Below, piece after piece: positions 44,246 to 53,180 of a stretch of DNA of 64,000 bases. Each line of letters starts with the position of its first letter. The stretch's first letter is position 1. Made by a program: the position numbers and the translations under genes. The notes beneath the pieces are model-generated. The model did no database searches, was not told the DNA's origin, and worked only from the letters and a program-made list of their open reading frames with translations. Location: NCBI GenBank assembly GCA_015075635.1, contig JABTUA010000001.1, positions 558,001-622,000 of the forward strand, written 5' to 3'. Origin of the DNA: Polyangiaceae bacterium. Lineage in GTDB: Bacteria > Myxococcota_A > Polyangia > Polyangiales > Polyangiaceae.

Positions 44246-46072
44246 TCAGAGCCCCGACTTCAGCTCGCCCGCCGGCACGAACAGCTTCCCGCTCTGAGCC
44301 GGCACGCTCACCACCAGCGTGCCGTCGCCGGCCACGCTGACGCTCTCGTTCGGATCGAGCACGTTCACCAGGCTGGTGCCGCCAGGAGCGGCGAGCTGCA
44401 TGCCGGCGCCGTTGAACTGCGTCGAGCTCTCATGGCTCGCGTTCGTGTTGAGCACGACCAGCGCGTAGGCTTGGCCGGCGTCGCCGCCGGTGCGCTCGAA
44501 GGCGAAGATGCCGGCGTCGGACTCGGCGCCCGTGCGATCGCTCGACCAGGTCACCTTGAGGTCGCCGTGGGTGAGCGCCGGGTAGCTGCGGCGAATGCGC
44601 GCCAAGCGCCGCACCCACTGGAAGTCGGAGTTCGACTGATCGTAGCCGCTCCACCAGAGATCCTCGCGGTTCGCCGGGTCGTTGCCGCCGGAGAAGCCCT
44701 GCTCGGTGCCGTAATAGACGCAGGGGATGCCGTCCTCCGTGAACAGGAACAGGAGCGCGTTGTGGAGCGCGGCCTTGTCGTTCTTGAAGAACAAGAAGCG
44801 GCCGACGTCGTGGTTGTCGAGGAAGTTCACCAGCGCCTTGTTCGGCGGCACGCCGATGCCACCCGGCTGCGGCACCGTGCCGTAGTTGCCGTTCGGACCC
44901 AGGCGCTGGTTCCAGAGATCTTCGATCTTCTTGGTGGCGGCGCCCTGCTGGAAGACGTCGCGGATCACCGTGTAGTACTGCGGGAAGTAGAACACGCTGT
45001 CCACCTCGTCGGCGAAGGTGAAGGAGCCCACGAGCTCGTCGTTGCCGTCGAACGACTCGCCGAACATGAAGAAGTTGTTCTTGCCCTTCGCCGCCAGGCG
45101 CTGGCGCACGGCGGGCGCGAAGGTCTTCCAGAAGTCGTGCTCGACGTGCTTGAGCGTGTCGATGCGAAAGCCGTCGAGATCCGTGAGCTCGACCCAGCGC
45201 ACGAACACGTCGATCAGCGCCTGGCGCACCTCGGGATCCTCCGTGTTCAGATCCTTGAGGCCGCCGGGGAAGTCGCCGAGCCGCACCTGATCGAGATCGT
45301 CCCAGTTCCAGACCCGGCCCTTGCGGTTGTAGGCGCGAGGCTCCTGGAAGATCGCCGGCTCCGGCGGCATGTGGTTCGAGGCCGGGTCGTAGACGAAGAC
45401 GACCGGCGCCGGGCCGGCCTCGCCCAGGCTCGTCCAGGCCTGCACGCCCCGCGGGTCGTAGTCCGGGTCGTACTCGTTGATGTGACTGACGGGGCTGGTC
45501 TCGCCGCCGCCCGGCCCCTTGGGGGCGATCAGCGGGCCCGCGCCCTCCACGCGTTCGTCGGGTTGCCCGTTCAGGTTGATGTCGTAATAGAAGACCTGGC
45601 CCACGTGATTCACGACGATGTCGAGGATCACCTTCATGCCTCGCTCGTGGGCCTGGTCGACCATGCGGCGCAGGCTGAGCAGATCCCCGAAGTGGGGATT
45701 GAGCCGGGTGAAGTCCTGCGTCCAGTAGCCGTGGTAGCCGTCCACGCCGGCGTCGGTCTCGACGTTCTTGACGATGGGCGAGATCCAGAGCGCCGTCACG
45801 CCCAGGTTGTCGAGGTAGTCGAGCTTCTCCTCGACGCCGCGCCAGTCGCCGCCGTGATATCGGGCCGGAGCGTTCTCGACCACGCGATAGTCGTTCGCGT
45901 GGTCGCCGTTCGCGAAGCGGTCCGTCAAGAGCTGGTAGACGATCTCGCTGCGCCAGTCCTGCACGTGGGTCTTGATCGGGCGTTCGCCGTCGAGCCCCTC
46001 GAAGTCCATGCAGCCGGAGCTGCCGAGCGCCAGCGCGGCGACGAGAGGAGTGAGCTTGGTCTTCATGTTCAT
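44246..46072 (-). CDS. GH13 alpha-amylase-type lipoprotein
   Basis: 608 residues from the ATG that overlaps the maltoporin stop. The lipobox is LGSSGC. The TIM-barrel has all GH13 regions: DIVVNHV, GFRIDTLKHV (nucleophile Asp, about 304), FGESFD (acid Glu, about 337) and FLDNHDVGR (about 420). A beta-sheet domain C follows. It hydrolyses alpha-1,4-glucans outside the cytoplasm, tied to a membrane by lipid. Extra loops (KGPGGGETSPVSHINEYD) fit the neopullulanase/cyclomaltodextrinase-like group; substrate unproven. Confidence 0.9.
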   Translation of the reverse strand: MNMKTKLTPLVAALALGSSGCMDFEGLDGERPIKTHVQDWRSEIVYQLLTDRFANGDHANDYRVVENAPARYHGGDWRGVEEKLDYLDNLGVTALWISPIVKNVETDAGVDGYHGYWTQDFTRLNPHFGDLLSLRRMVDQAHERGMKVILDIVVNHVGQVFYYDINLNGQPDERVEGAGPLIAPKGPGGGETSPVSHINEYDPDYDPRGVQAWTSLGEAGPAPVVFVYDPASNHMPPEPAIFQEPRAYNRKGRVWNWDDLDQVRLGDFPGGLKDLNTEDPEVRQALIDVFVRWVELTDLDGFRIDTLKHVEHDFWKTFAPAVRQRLAAKGKNNFFMFGESFDGNDELVGSFTFADEVDSVFYFPQYYTVIRDVFQQGAATKKIEDLWNQRLGPNGNYGTVPQPGGIGVPPNKALVNFLDNHDVGRFLFFKNDKAALHNALLFLFTEDGIPCVYYGTEQGFSGGNDPANREDLWWSGYDQSNSDFQWVRRLARIRRSYPALTHGDLKVTWSSDRTGAESDAGIFAFERTGGDAGQAYALVVLNTNASHESSTQFNGAGMQLAAPGGTSLVNVLDPNESVSVAGDGTLVVSVPAQSGKLFVPAGELKSGL

Positions 46073-47640
46073 TGCCCGTAGCTCGAAGAGTTGAACCACC
46101 ACTCGGCACCGATGCCGTAGAACTGCTCGACCTTGCGCCGTGCGAACACGTCGTCGTAGGCGTAGAGAGCGCGCGCGTCGTCGTTGCGCTGCGTGAACGC
46201 CATGATCAGGCGCAGCACCGGCCGCTTGAAGACCCCCGGTCCCGAAGGCGACAGGTAGGGCATCAGGCCGAAGCGCCAGACCTTCGCGTGCACCGGCTGG
46301 TTCGTGGCGATGTTCAAGACGCCGCGCTGCTGCGCCTGGTACGAGCCCTCGACGGCGACGCCGGCGTGGTCGCCCAGGAAGACGTGGGGCCGCGCCACGA
46401 AGATGCCCTCGTCCACGTTGTTGAAGTTGAAGGTCTCCGGTGTCGGCTCGCGGAAGGAGCGGAAGTAGCCGCCGACCACCACGCCGAAGGGGTGCATCTC
46501 CCAGTTGCCGGCCAGGCCGATCAAGGTCTGGGTCGCGCCCTCGACCGTGCGCTCGGGGCTCGTGCCCTCCGGCGTGGCGAGCTCGCCGTAGGCCGCGAGG
46601 CCGCGCCCGTGGCGGAAGAACAGGTTGACGAAGGTGTCATGCTCGCCGGTGAACAGGCCCACCTGGCCGCCGATCAGCGTGCCGCTGTCGCCGGGGACCT
46701 CCTCGAGCCGTCCGGGCTGGTCCTCGCGCTCGCCGCTCGGCAGGCGGTGGACCTCGCCGTAGAGCACGGCCTTGACGCCGCCCTTTTCGTCGAACATCGG
46801 CACGATGTGCGAGAGCTTCAGGCTGCTGATGATCCGCGGCCGGTTCAGGATCTCCACGTCCGTGGTGCCGGGCTGGTTCTGCGGGGCCGGCCGCGGCCGC
46901 ACCTGGTGCTGGAAGGGATCGTCGGCGCGGTTCAGGCCGACGTGCCAGGCGGCGAAGCTCTTGCCGTCTCGCGTGTCGAAGCGCACGCCGCCGCCCACGG
47001 TGTTCAGGTTGTCGAGGGGCCAGAAGTCGAGCAGGTAGATGTCGTCGCCGCGGTACATGCGCGAGCCGGCCCAGACGCTGAGGCCCTTGTCGCCGATGCC
47101 GCGCTCCTCGAGGTACAGGTTCCTGACCGCGACCTTCGCGTCGAACTTGCCGTCGTAGTGGAAGAGCGGGCCGCCGATAGCGAGCGTGGTCACGATGCGC
47201 GAGGAGAGGTCCTTCTTCCACTCGTCGTCGCGCCGGAGCTCGAGCTCGGCGTAGGGCCCCTCGTCGATGCGGGTGCCGTAGGCGACCACGTCGGCGTCGC
47301 GCCCCTCGCCGCCGCGACCGTCGCTGGCCACCACCACGCGACCGTAGGAGCCGAACGAGAAGCTCGAGCGCGGGTAGTCGAGCTTCGGGGCCGGCACCTT
47401 CACCGGGCCCATGAAGGGCGGCACCTTGCCGGTCTGCACCGCCGGCTCCTCCGGCTCGGGCTCCGGGGCGGGCTTCTCCTTCTTGGGCGGCGGCTCCTCC
47501 GTCAGCTCCACGGCCGCCGGGGCCGGCGGCTCCACGGTGGGCGGCGGCGCCGGGTCCGGCGGCACCGCGCCGGGCTGCGCGAGCGCGGGGCGCAGGAGCG
47601 CGAGGGAGAACAGCCCACAAGCCCAGACCCCGCGCTTCAT
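46069..47640 (-). CDS. Maltoporin-like carbohydrate porin
   Basis: 523 residues. A signal peptide ends at about PALAQ, followed by a long Pro/Glu/Lys-rich spacer (about 22-85) and an outer-membrane beta barrel (about 90-523). The barrel contains FSFGSYGRV, WAGSRMYRGDDIYLLDFWPLDN and a terminal IGAEWWFNSSSY strand, resembling LamB in placement of these segments. It should let maltodextrins cross the outer membrane. It is coupled to the GH13 gene by a four-base overlap. A charged, Pro-rich periplasmic spacer is unusual for LamB. Confidence 0.8.
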   Translation of the reverse strand: MKRGVWACGLFSLALLRPALAQPGAVPPDPAPPPTVEPPAPAAVELTEEPPPKKEKPAPEPEPEEPAVQTGKVPPFMGPVKVPAPKLDYPRSSFSFGSYGRVVVASDGRGGEGRDADVVAYGTRIDEGPYAELELRRDDEWKKDLSSRIVTTLAIGGPLFHYDGKFDAKVAVRNLYLEERGIGDKGLSVWAGSRMYRGDDIYLLDFWPLDNLNTVGGGVRFDTRDGKSFAAWHVGLNRADDPFQHQVRPRPAPQNQPGTTDVEILNRPRIISSLKLSHIVPMFDEKGGVKAVLYGEVHRLPSGEREDQPGRLEEVPGDSGTLIGGQVGLFTGEHDTFVNLFFRHGRGLAAYGELATPEGTSPERTVEGATQTLIGLAGNWEMHPFGVVVGGYFRSFREPTPETFNFNNVDEGIFVARPHVFLGDHAGVAVEGSYQAQQRGVLNIATNQPVHAKVWRFGLMPYLSPSGPGVFKRPVLRLIMAFTQRNDDARALYAYDDVFARRKVEQFYGIGAEWWFNSSSYGQ

Positions 47641-47710
47641 CGTGGGCCGCGGATATCACATCCGGGCCCGGAGGTGACGCGTGTCTCTTGCGCTCGGGCG
47701 CGAGCCGAGT

Positions 47711-47860
47711 ATGGATGGCGTCGCCATGGAGCCCGGACTCGTCACCCTCGCGAAGATCGTCGGCCTGCTCGGCGTCGCCATCAGCTTGATCCCGCTGGTG
47801 TTCATCTTCTCGCCCGGCAGCCGCGAGGAGCCCAAGGATCACCTGGCCGGCCTGGAGTGA
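47711..47860 (+). CDS. Micro-membrane protein
   Basis: 49 residues from ATG 47711; ATG 47726 would give 44. It has one membrane segment (LAKIVGLLGVAISLIPLVFIF) and a short charged tail SPGSREEPKDHLAGLE. Codon use has high GC at third positions. It is too short for standard gene calls but reads as a real single-pass protein. It stands alone between the divergent maltoporin and the next lipoprotein. Confidence 0.55.
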   Translation: MDGVAMEPGLVTLAKIVGLLGVAISLIPLVFIFSPGSREEPKDHLAGLE

Positions 47861-47919
47861 CGAACGCTCGTCCAGCGACGAGATTCCGAGCACTTGCAGC
47901 CGCTAACTGCACCATTTCC

Positions 47920-47948
47920 TTGACCGACCTGGGGCGGCAAGGTACCCC
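47920..47948 (+). promoter_or_regulatory. Candidate sigma-70-like promoter
   Basis: TTGACC (47920-47925), a 17-base spacer, TACCCC (47943-47948). Good -35, poor -10. It would give a leader of about 65 bases for the lipoprotein gene at 48022. Confidence 0.3.
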
Positions 47949-48021
47949 GACACATGCGCGGGCAGGCTTTCCGGGTGTCCCCGGGGCCCTGGCGCGTGAG
48001 TTTCCTGCGAGGCGAATACCA

Positions 48022-48474
48022 ATGAAGAACTTGATCACTCTTGCGTTCATGGCGGGTCTGGCGACGATGGCGGCCTGTAGCTCCGAAGACTCCACCAGCG
48101 GCACCGGCGGTGCGGCGGGCGCGGCGAGCGGCGGCGGCGGCACCGGTGGCGGCTCGGGCGGCTCGGGCGGCTCGGCCGGCTCGGCCAGCGGCGGCAGCGC
48201 GGGCTCGGCCAGCGGCGGCAGCGCGGGCTCGGCCAGCGGCGGCGCGGCCGGCGGCACGGGCAACGACTGTGTCACCTGCTTGCAGACCAACTGTGGCACC
48301 GAGCTTGCTGCGTGCTTGGGCAACACGGCCTGCGCGGCGATCGTTCAGTGCGCCGGATCTTGCACGGATCAGGCCTGCGCGGACGCCTGCGTCACGTCCA
48401 ACCCGAACGGGAAGACGGATTGGGACGCGGTCGAGGCGTGCGGCACGACCAAGTGCGCGACCGAGTGCACCTGA
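48022..48474 (+). CDS. Small Cys-rich lipoprotein with Gly/Ser/Ala repeats
   Basis: 150 residues. Lipobox TMAAC, then a long low-complexity linker of GGSAGSAS units (about 25-80), then a compact Cys-rich domain of ten Cys (DCVTCLQTNCGTELAACLGN, CAAIVQCAGSC, CADACV, CGTTKCATEC). The linker is coded by near-perfect 24-base repeats. A strong terminator follows. Function unknown. Confidence 0.8.
   Translation: MKNLITLAFMAGLATMAACSSEDSTSGTGGAAGAASGGGGTGGGSGGSGGSAGSASGGSAGSASGGSAGSASGGAAGGTGNDCVTCLQTNCGTELAACLGNTACAAIVQCAGSCTDQACADACVTSNPNGKTDWDAVEACGTTKCATECT
48178..48243 (+). repeat. 24-base coding tandem repeat
   Basis: Nearly three copies of a unit starting GGCTCGGCCAGCGGCGGCAG, in frame with the lipoprotein gene, encoding GSASGGSA. 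Units one and two are identical. Confidence 0.75.
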
Positions 48475-48500
48475 TCTCGAGCAACTCGTGAGACCGGATT

Positions 48501-48534
48501 CCGCCGGCGGCACCCCCGCCGGCGGTTTCGTTTT
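48501..48534 (+). terminator. Rho-independent terminator
   Basis: CCGCCGGCGG (48501-48510), a five-base loop CACCC, CCGCCGGCGG (48516-48525) and then TTTCGTTTT. Ten-base perfect stem followed by a T-rich run, 27 bases after the lipoprotein stop. It is the clearest intrinsic terminator in the window. Confidence 0.85.
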
Positions 48535-48551
48535 GTAGGCTAGAGTTCCGC

Positions 48552-50819
48552 ATGCTGAAGGCTCCACTCCGAGTCGCCGCGGTCGCGGCGGTGACCTCAT
48601 TGTCCCCGAGCGCGCTCGGCGCCGCGCAACCGCACCGCTCGGCCACGGAGCTGGTCTCGTCCAACGGTCGGGCCGTGGTCGGCTTCGACGTTCCCCAGCA
48701 GCGCATCACCAGCTTCCTGGAGCACCCGTATCGGCAGAAGAGCAACGGCGCCGAGACTCGCGACATCGCCTACGACGTCTACCCGGGCGTGCGGGTCGGC
48801 AGCTCCGGCAAGTGGCTGGGCGAGGTCGCGCCGACGAGCGTCGCGTACGAGACCGGAACGGGCATCATCCGCGTGACCCGGGTGCACGCTGGGCTCGAGA
48901 TCGACGAGTACATCTTCGCGCCCATCGAGCTCGGCGAGCACGCCTTCGTCGATCTGGTCAGGGTGAAGCGCACGAGCGGCTCGGGGCCCGTGGACGTGTA
49001 CGGGCTCTTCAACTTCCACCTCGGCGCGGGCGCGCCGGAGCCGGGCTCGGGACAGGAGACCATCTCCTGGGACGCGACCCGCGATGCCTTCCTGGAGTGG
49101 GGACCGAGCGGGCTGACGGTGGGCTACGGCAGCATCGGCGCCTCGTCGCACCACGGCGCGAGCCCCCAGAATCCTTTCCCGGCGCTGAACGCCGGTCAGG
49201 ATCTGGCCGACAACGCCGGCACCGGCGGCGCCTTCGACGACGCCGCGGCGGGCTTGCAGTGGTCGCTCGGCGATCTCGCGGTGGGCGAGACCAAGTGGGC
49301 CGGAAGCTACGCGGTGCTCGACGACCAGAGCAACGTCTTGCCGCGCATCGACGCGGTGAAGCAGTGGCTGGGGACGAAGACCCCGGAGCAGGTGCTCGAC
49401 GCGGAGAAGGCCGCGTGGGCCAGCTGGCACACGCCGCTGCCGAGCGGGCTCTCGGCGCTGGAGGACCCGCTCTACCGGCAGCAGATGGCCATTCTGCGCA
49501 TGGGACAGGTGCGCGAGCCGGGCAAGGGTGACGGGCAGATCCTGGCCAGCCTGCCGCCGGGCAACTGGAACATCTCCTGGGTGCGCGACATGGCCTACGC
49601 CGTCGCGGCCCTCGCCAAGAGCGGCCACGCGAGCGAGGCGAAGCGCGCCATCGAGTTCCAGCTGAACGCCGACTCCGGCAAGTACGAGTCCTACGTGGGC
49701 AAGCCCTACCAGATCTCGATCACCCGCTACTTCGGCGACGGCGTCGAGGAGACCGACTCGAACGAGAACGGTCCCAACATCGAATTCGACGGCTTCGGCC
49801 TGTTCCTGTGGGAGCTGGGCGAATACGTGCAGGCGAGCAAGGACGAGACCAGCCTGAAGGCCTGGTGGCCGGTGGTGAGCGAGAAGGTCGGCGACGTGCT
49901 CCTGGCTCTGCAAGAGCAGAACGGGCTGATCGCGAAGGACTCGTCGATCTGGGAAGTGCACTGGAACGGCCAGGAGAAGCACTTCGCGTACACCACGCTG
50001 ACCGCGGCCACGGGCCTGTGCTGGGCGGCGAGCTTGGCCGAGAAGGTCGGAGACGGCGCCCGCGCGACCGAGTACCGCGCCGCCGGCAAGAAGGCGCAGG
50101 CCGCGCTGATCTCCCAGCTCTCGGCCCCCGACGGCACGCTGGCGCAGAGCAGCGAAGATCTGGCGAAGGGCTCGGGCTTCCTCGACGCCGCCGCCATCGA
50201 GGCGGTGGGCTTCGGGCTCGTGGATCCGAAGGGCAAGGCCGCCAAGGCGACGCTCGCGTCGATGAAAGCGAAGCTCGTGCCGCCGAGCGGCCGCGGCTTC
50301 ATGCGCAACGACGACGGCGGCTGGTACGACAGCCAGGAGTGGATCTTCGTCGATCTGCGCACCGTCAACGTGATGCGTTTGGGCGACGACGTCGAGGCCG
50401 GAGATCTGCTCGGCTGGATCACGGCGCAAGGCACCGAGAACTTCGGGCTGATCTCCGAGCTCCACGAGGCGACGACCGCCGACTACCAGGGCGAGATGCC
50501 GATGGTGGGCTTCGGCGCCGGCGCCTACGCGCTGGCGGTGATCGATCGCGCGAGCGGGAGCGCCCCCATGCCCTGCGGCGACTACGCGGCCGAAGGCGGC
50601 GGCGGTTCGGGCACCGGAGGCGCGGGTGGCTCCGCGGGCAGCGCCGGGGCAGGCGGCAGCGGCGGCGGCTCGGGCGGGTCCAAGCCCAGCGGCTCGGACG
50701 ACGACGGCGGCTGCGGCTGCCGCGCACCGCGGCGCTCCGGCGAGCCCGCGTTCGGCGCGCTCTTGCTCGGGCTCGGCGCGCTGGGCCTCCGGCGCTTGCG
50801 CGGGCGCTTTTCGCGCTAA
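48552..50819 (+). CDS. GH15 glucoamylase-like enzyme with MYXO-CTERM-type anchor
   Basis: 755 residues. A signal peptide ends near PSALGAAQ. An N-terminal beta domain (about 30-270) precedes an (alpha/alpha)6 barrel (about 285-675). GH15 marks: LPPGNWNISWVRDMAY, SSIWEVHWNGQEKHFAYTT (acid Glu in IWE) and FGLISELHEATTAD (second Glu). A Gly/Ser linker leads to the C-terminal tail DDDGGCGCRAP, a hydrophobic stretch and an Arg-rich end, the MYXO-CTERM pattern that tethers proteins to the cell surface. It should release glucose from the ends of alpha-glucans. Confidence 0.9.
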   Translation: MLKAPLRVAAVAAVTSLSPSALGAAQPHRSATELVSSNGRAVVGFDVPQQRITSFLEHPYRQKSNGAETRDIAYDVYPGVRVGSSGKWLGEVAPTSVAYETGTGIIRVTRVHAGLEIDEYIFAPIELGEHAFVDLVRVKRTSGSGPVDVYGLFNFHLGAGAPEPGSGQETISWDATRDAFLEWGPSGLTVGYGSIGASSHHGASPQNPFPALNAGQDLADNAGTGGAFDDAAAGLQWSLGDLAVGETKWAGSYAVLDDQSNVLPRIDAVKQWLGTKTPEQVLDAEKAAWASWHTPLPSGLSALEDPLYRQQMAILRMGQVREPGKGDGQILASLPPGNWNISWVRDMAYAVAALAKSGHASEAKRAIEFQLNADSGKYESYVGKPYQISITRYFGDGVEETDSNENGPNIEFDGFGLFLWELGEYVQASKDETSLKAWWPVVSEKVGDVLLALQEQNGLIAKDSSIWEVHWNGQEKHFAYTTLTAATGLCWAASLAEKVGDGARATEYRAAGKKAQAALISQLSAPDGTLAQSSEDLAKGSGFLDAAAIEAVGFGLVDPKGKAAKATLASMKAKLVPPSGRGFMRNDDGGWYDSQEWIFVDLRTVNVMRLGDDVEAGDLLGWITAQGTENFGLISELHEATTADYQGEMPMVGFGAGAYALAVIDRASGSAPMPCGDYAAEGGGGSGTGGAGGSAGSAGAGGSGGGSGGSKPSGSDDDGGCGCRAPRRSGEPAFGALLLGLGALGLRRLRGRFSR

Positions 50820-50831
50820 CCTGGGACGTCC

Positions 50832-53135
50832 ATGCGGCGCTTCACTCTCCTCTGGGCCGCCCTCGGGGCGATGGCGTTCCTCGGCACCGCGAGCTGCTCG
50901 GACGACGCGGAGCCCGCGAAGACTTCCTTCGGCGGCTCGGGCGGCAGCGGCGGCTCGGGCGGCAGCGGCGGCTCCGGCGGCGTGGGCGGCAGCACGACCG
51001 GCGCGCTCTGTCCCACGGAGGTTCGCTTCAAGCCGGAGGCGGGGATGGCCGTGACCAGCGTCGAGGTCGCCGGCGAGTGGAACGGCTTCGACACCGCCAA
51101 GACCACCAAGCTCAGCGGACCCGACGCGAGCGGCTACTACACCGGCAGCGTCGCGCTCACGGCCGGGCTCTGGGGCTACAAGCTGGTCGTCAACGGCAAC
51201 AACTGGATCCTCGATCCGGGTCAGGGCTACCGAAAATACGTGGACGGCACGGAGAACTCGGGGCTGCGCGTGCGCGACTGCGGCTTGCCCATCCTCGCGG
51301 CAAGCTCGACCAACGTGACGCGGCCGAGCCCCGGTGCCGGGAAGTTCGAGGCCAAGGTCAAGGTCAGCGCGCCCGTCACCGGCGAGAAGCTCGATCTCGG
51401 CAGCCTGAGCGCGAAGCTGTCGCACCACGGTACCGTGGACGACGTCGCGAAGAGCGTGACCGCGACCGAGAGCGAGCTCGGGGTGTCGCTGGGCTCGCTC
51501 GCCGACGGCAAGTACACGCTGACGCTCACGCTGGCGGACGCGAAGGGCAAGGTCTCCGAGCCGCTCCGCCTGGTGTTCTGGGTCGAAGCCGAGAAGTTCG
51601 AGTGGTCCGACGCGCTGGTCTACATGATCATGACGGACCGCTACAATAACGGCGACCCGGGCAACGACGGGCCGAAGACGAGCGGCGTGCAGGATCCTCG
51701 CGGCGACTTCCAGGGCGGCGACCTGGAGGGCGTGCGCCAGAAGATCGCCGACGGCACGCTGGATCAGCTCGGCGTGCGCGCCATCTGGATGACGCCGTTC
51801 CAGCAGAACCCCGCCGGCGCGTTCCTGGCCAGCGACAACTACCACCTGGTCACCGGCTACCACGGCTACTGGCCGATCAAGGCTCGCGAGGTGGACGCGC
51901 GCCTGGGCGGCAACGCCGCGCTCAAGGCGCTGGTGAAGGAAGCTCACGCGCACGGCATACGCATCCTGATGGACTACGTGGTGAACCACGTCCACGAGGA
52001 CCACGAGTATTACAAACAACACCCAGAGTGGTTCCGCACCGGTTGCGTGTGCGGCACCGCAGACTGCGACTGGACCGAGAAGCGGCTGGAGTGCCTGTTC
52101 ACGCCCTACCTGCCGGACGTGAACTGGACGGTGCCGGAGGCGGCGGAGCAGCTGGTGGCCGACGCCCTGTGGTGGATGGAGGAGTTCGACCTGGACGGAC
52201 TACGCGTGGACGCGGTCAAGCACGTCGAGGACGTGGCCATCCGCAACGTCTCGACGCGCCTGAAGGAAGAGCTGGAGATCGCCGGGACCACGTATTTTCA
52301 GATGGGCGAGACGGCGATGGGCTGGAGCGACTGCGGCGTCGACTGCAACAAGAGCCAATACGGCACCATCAGCCAGTACATCGGCCCCTTCGCCCTGGAT
52401 GGCCAGTTCGACTTCGTGCTGTACCACGGCGTGCCGTATCGCGTGTTCGCCTACGACGAGAAGGGCCTGCTCCACGCCGACTACTGGACGCAGCAGAGTC
52501 AGCTGCAATACCCGGCGGGCTCTGTGATGACGCCGTTCATCGGCAGCCACGACTCGCCGCGCTTCGTCACGCTGGCCACGTATCGCGGGCAGCCCGGCTA
52601 CGACAAAGGCGTGCCCGGCAACCAGTGGAACGACGTGGCCGGCGCACCGCCGGACGCCGAGCCTTACGAGCGGCACGCGCTGGCGCTGTCCTGGCTGATG
52701 GGCCTGCCGGGTGCGCCGCTGCTCTACTACGGCGACGAATACGGCGAGTGGGGCGGCTCCGATCCCGGCAACCGTGCCTTCTGGCGCGGCGACGGCGCGC
52801 TCTCGGCGAGCGAGAGCGCCGTGCTGGACCGGACGCGGAAGCTCGGCGCCGCGCGCAAGGAGCTGGTCGCGCTCAGGCGCGGCGCCTACCGTAGCCTGCA
52901 CGCCACCGAGACCTTCCTGGCGTTCGCCCGCGAGACCAAGGACGGCAAGGTCGCCGTCGTGGCACTCTCCCGCGAAGCCGGCCCGACCACGACCGAGGTC
53001 ACGCTGCCGCTCACGCTGCCGCTCGCCAATGGCACCACGCTCAGCGACCGGCTGGGCGGCGCGCCGGTGACGGTGAGCGGAGGCAAGCTCTCGATTTCGT
53101 TGCCCGGCCGCGGGGCCGCGGTGCTGGCGCCGTAG
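50832..53135 (+). CDS. GH13 amylase-type lipoprotein with N-terminal E-set/CBM48-like domain
   Basis: 767 residues. Lipobox GTASC, then a GGSGGSGG linker. An E-set/CBM48-like domain (about 60-130, VEVAGEWNGFDTAKTTKL, YKLVVNGNNWILDP), a second beta domain (about 150-255), then the GH13 barrel: MDYVVNHVHEDH, GLRVDAVKHV (nucleophile about 459), MGETAMG (acid about 493), IGSHDSPRF (about 571). It starts 12 bases after the GH15 stop. It differs in domain layout from the GH13 protein encoded at 44246. Confidence 0.9.
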   Translation: MRRFTLLWAALGAMAFLGTASCSDDAEPAKTSFGGSGGSGGSGGSGGSGGVGGSTTGALCPTEVRFKPEAGMAVTSVEVAGEWNGFDTAKTTKLSGPDASGYYTGSVALTAGLWGYKLVVNGNNWILDPGQGYRKYVDGTENSGLRVRDCGLPILAASSTNVTRPSPGAGKFEAKVKVSAPVTGEKLDLGSLSAKLSHHGTVDDVAKSVTATESELGVSLGSLADGKYTLTLTLADAKGKVSEPLRLVFWVEAEKFEWSDALVYMIMTDRYNNGDPGNDGPKTSGVQDPRGDFQGGDLEGVRQKIADGTLDQLGVRAIWMTPFQQNPAGAFLASDNYHLVTGYHGYWPIKAREVDARLGGNAALKALVKEAHAHGIRILMDYVVNHVHEDHEYYKQHPEWFRTGCVCGTADCDWTEKRLECLFTPYLPDVNWTVPEAAEQLVADALWWMEEFDLDGLRVDAVKHVEDVAIRNVSTRLKEELEIAGTTYFQMGETAMGWSDCGVDCNKSQYGTISQYIGPFALDGQFDFVLYHGVPYRVFAYDEKGLLHADYWTQQSQLQYPAGSVMTPFIGSHDSPRFVTLATYRGQPGYDKGVPGNQWNDVAGAPPDAEPYERHALALSWLMGLPGAPLLYYGDEYGEWGGSDPGNRAFWRGDGALSASESAVLDRTRKLGAARKELVALRRGAYRSLHATETFLAFARETKDGKVAVVALSREAGPTTTEVTLPLTLPLANGTTLSDRLGGAPVTVSGGKLSISLPGRGAAVLAP

Positions 53136-53180
53136 CCGGGGCTCCCGAAACCTGCCGAGGCGTGCGACGTAGTAGGGACC

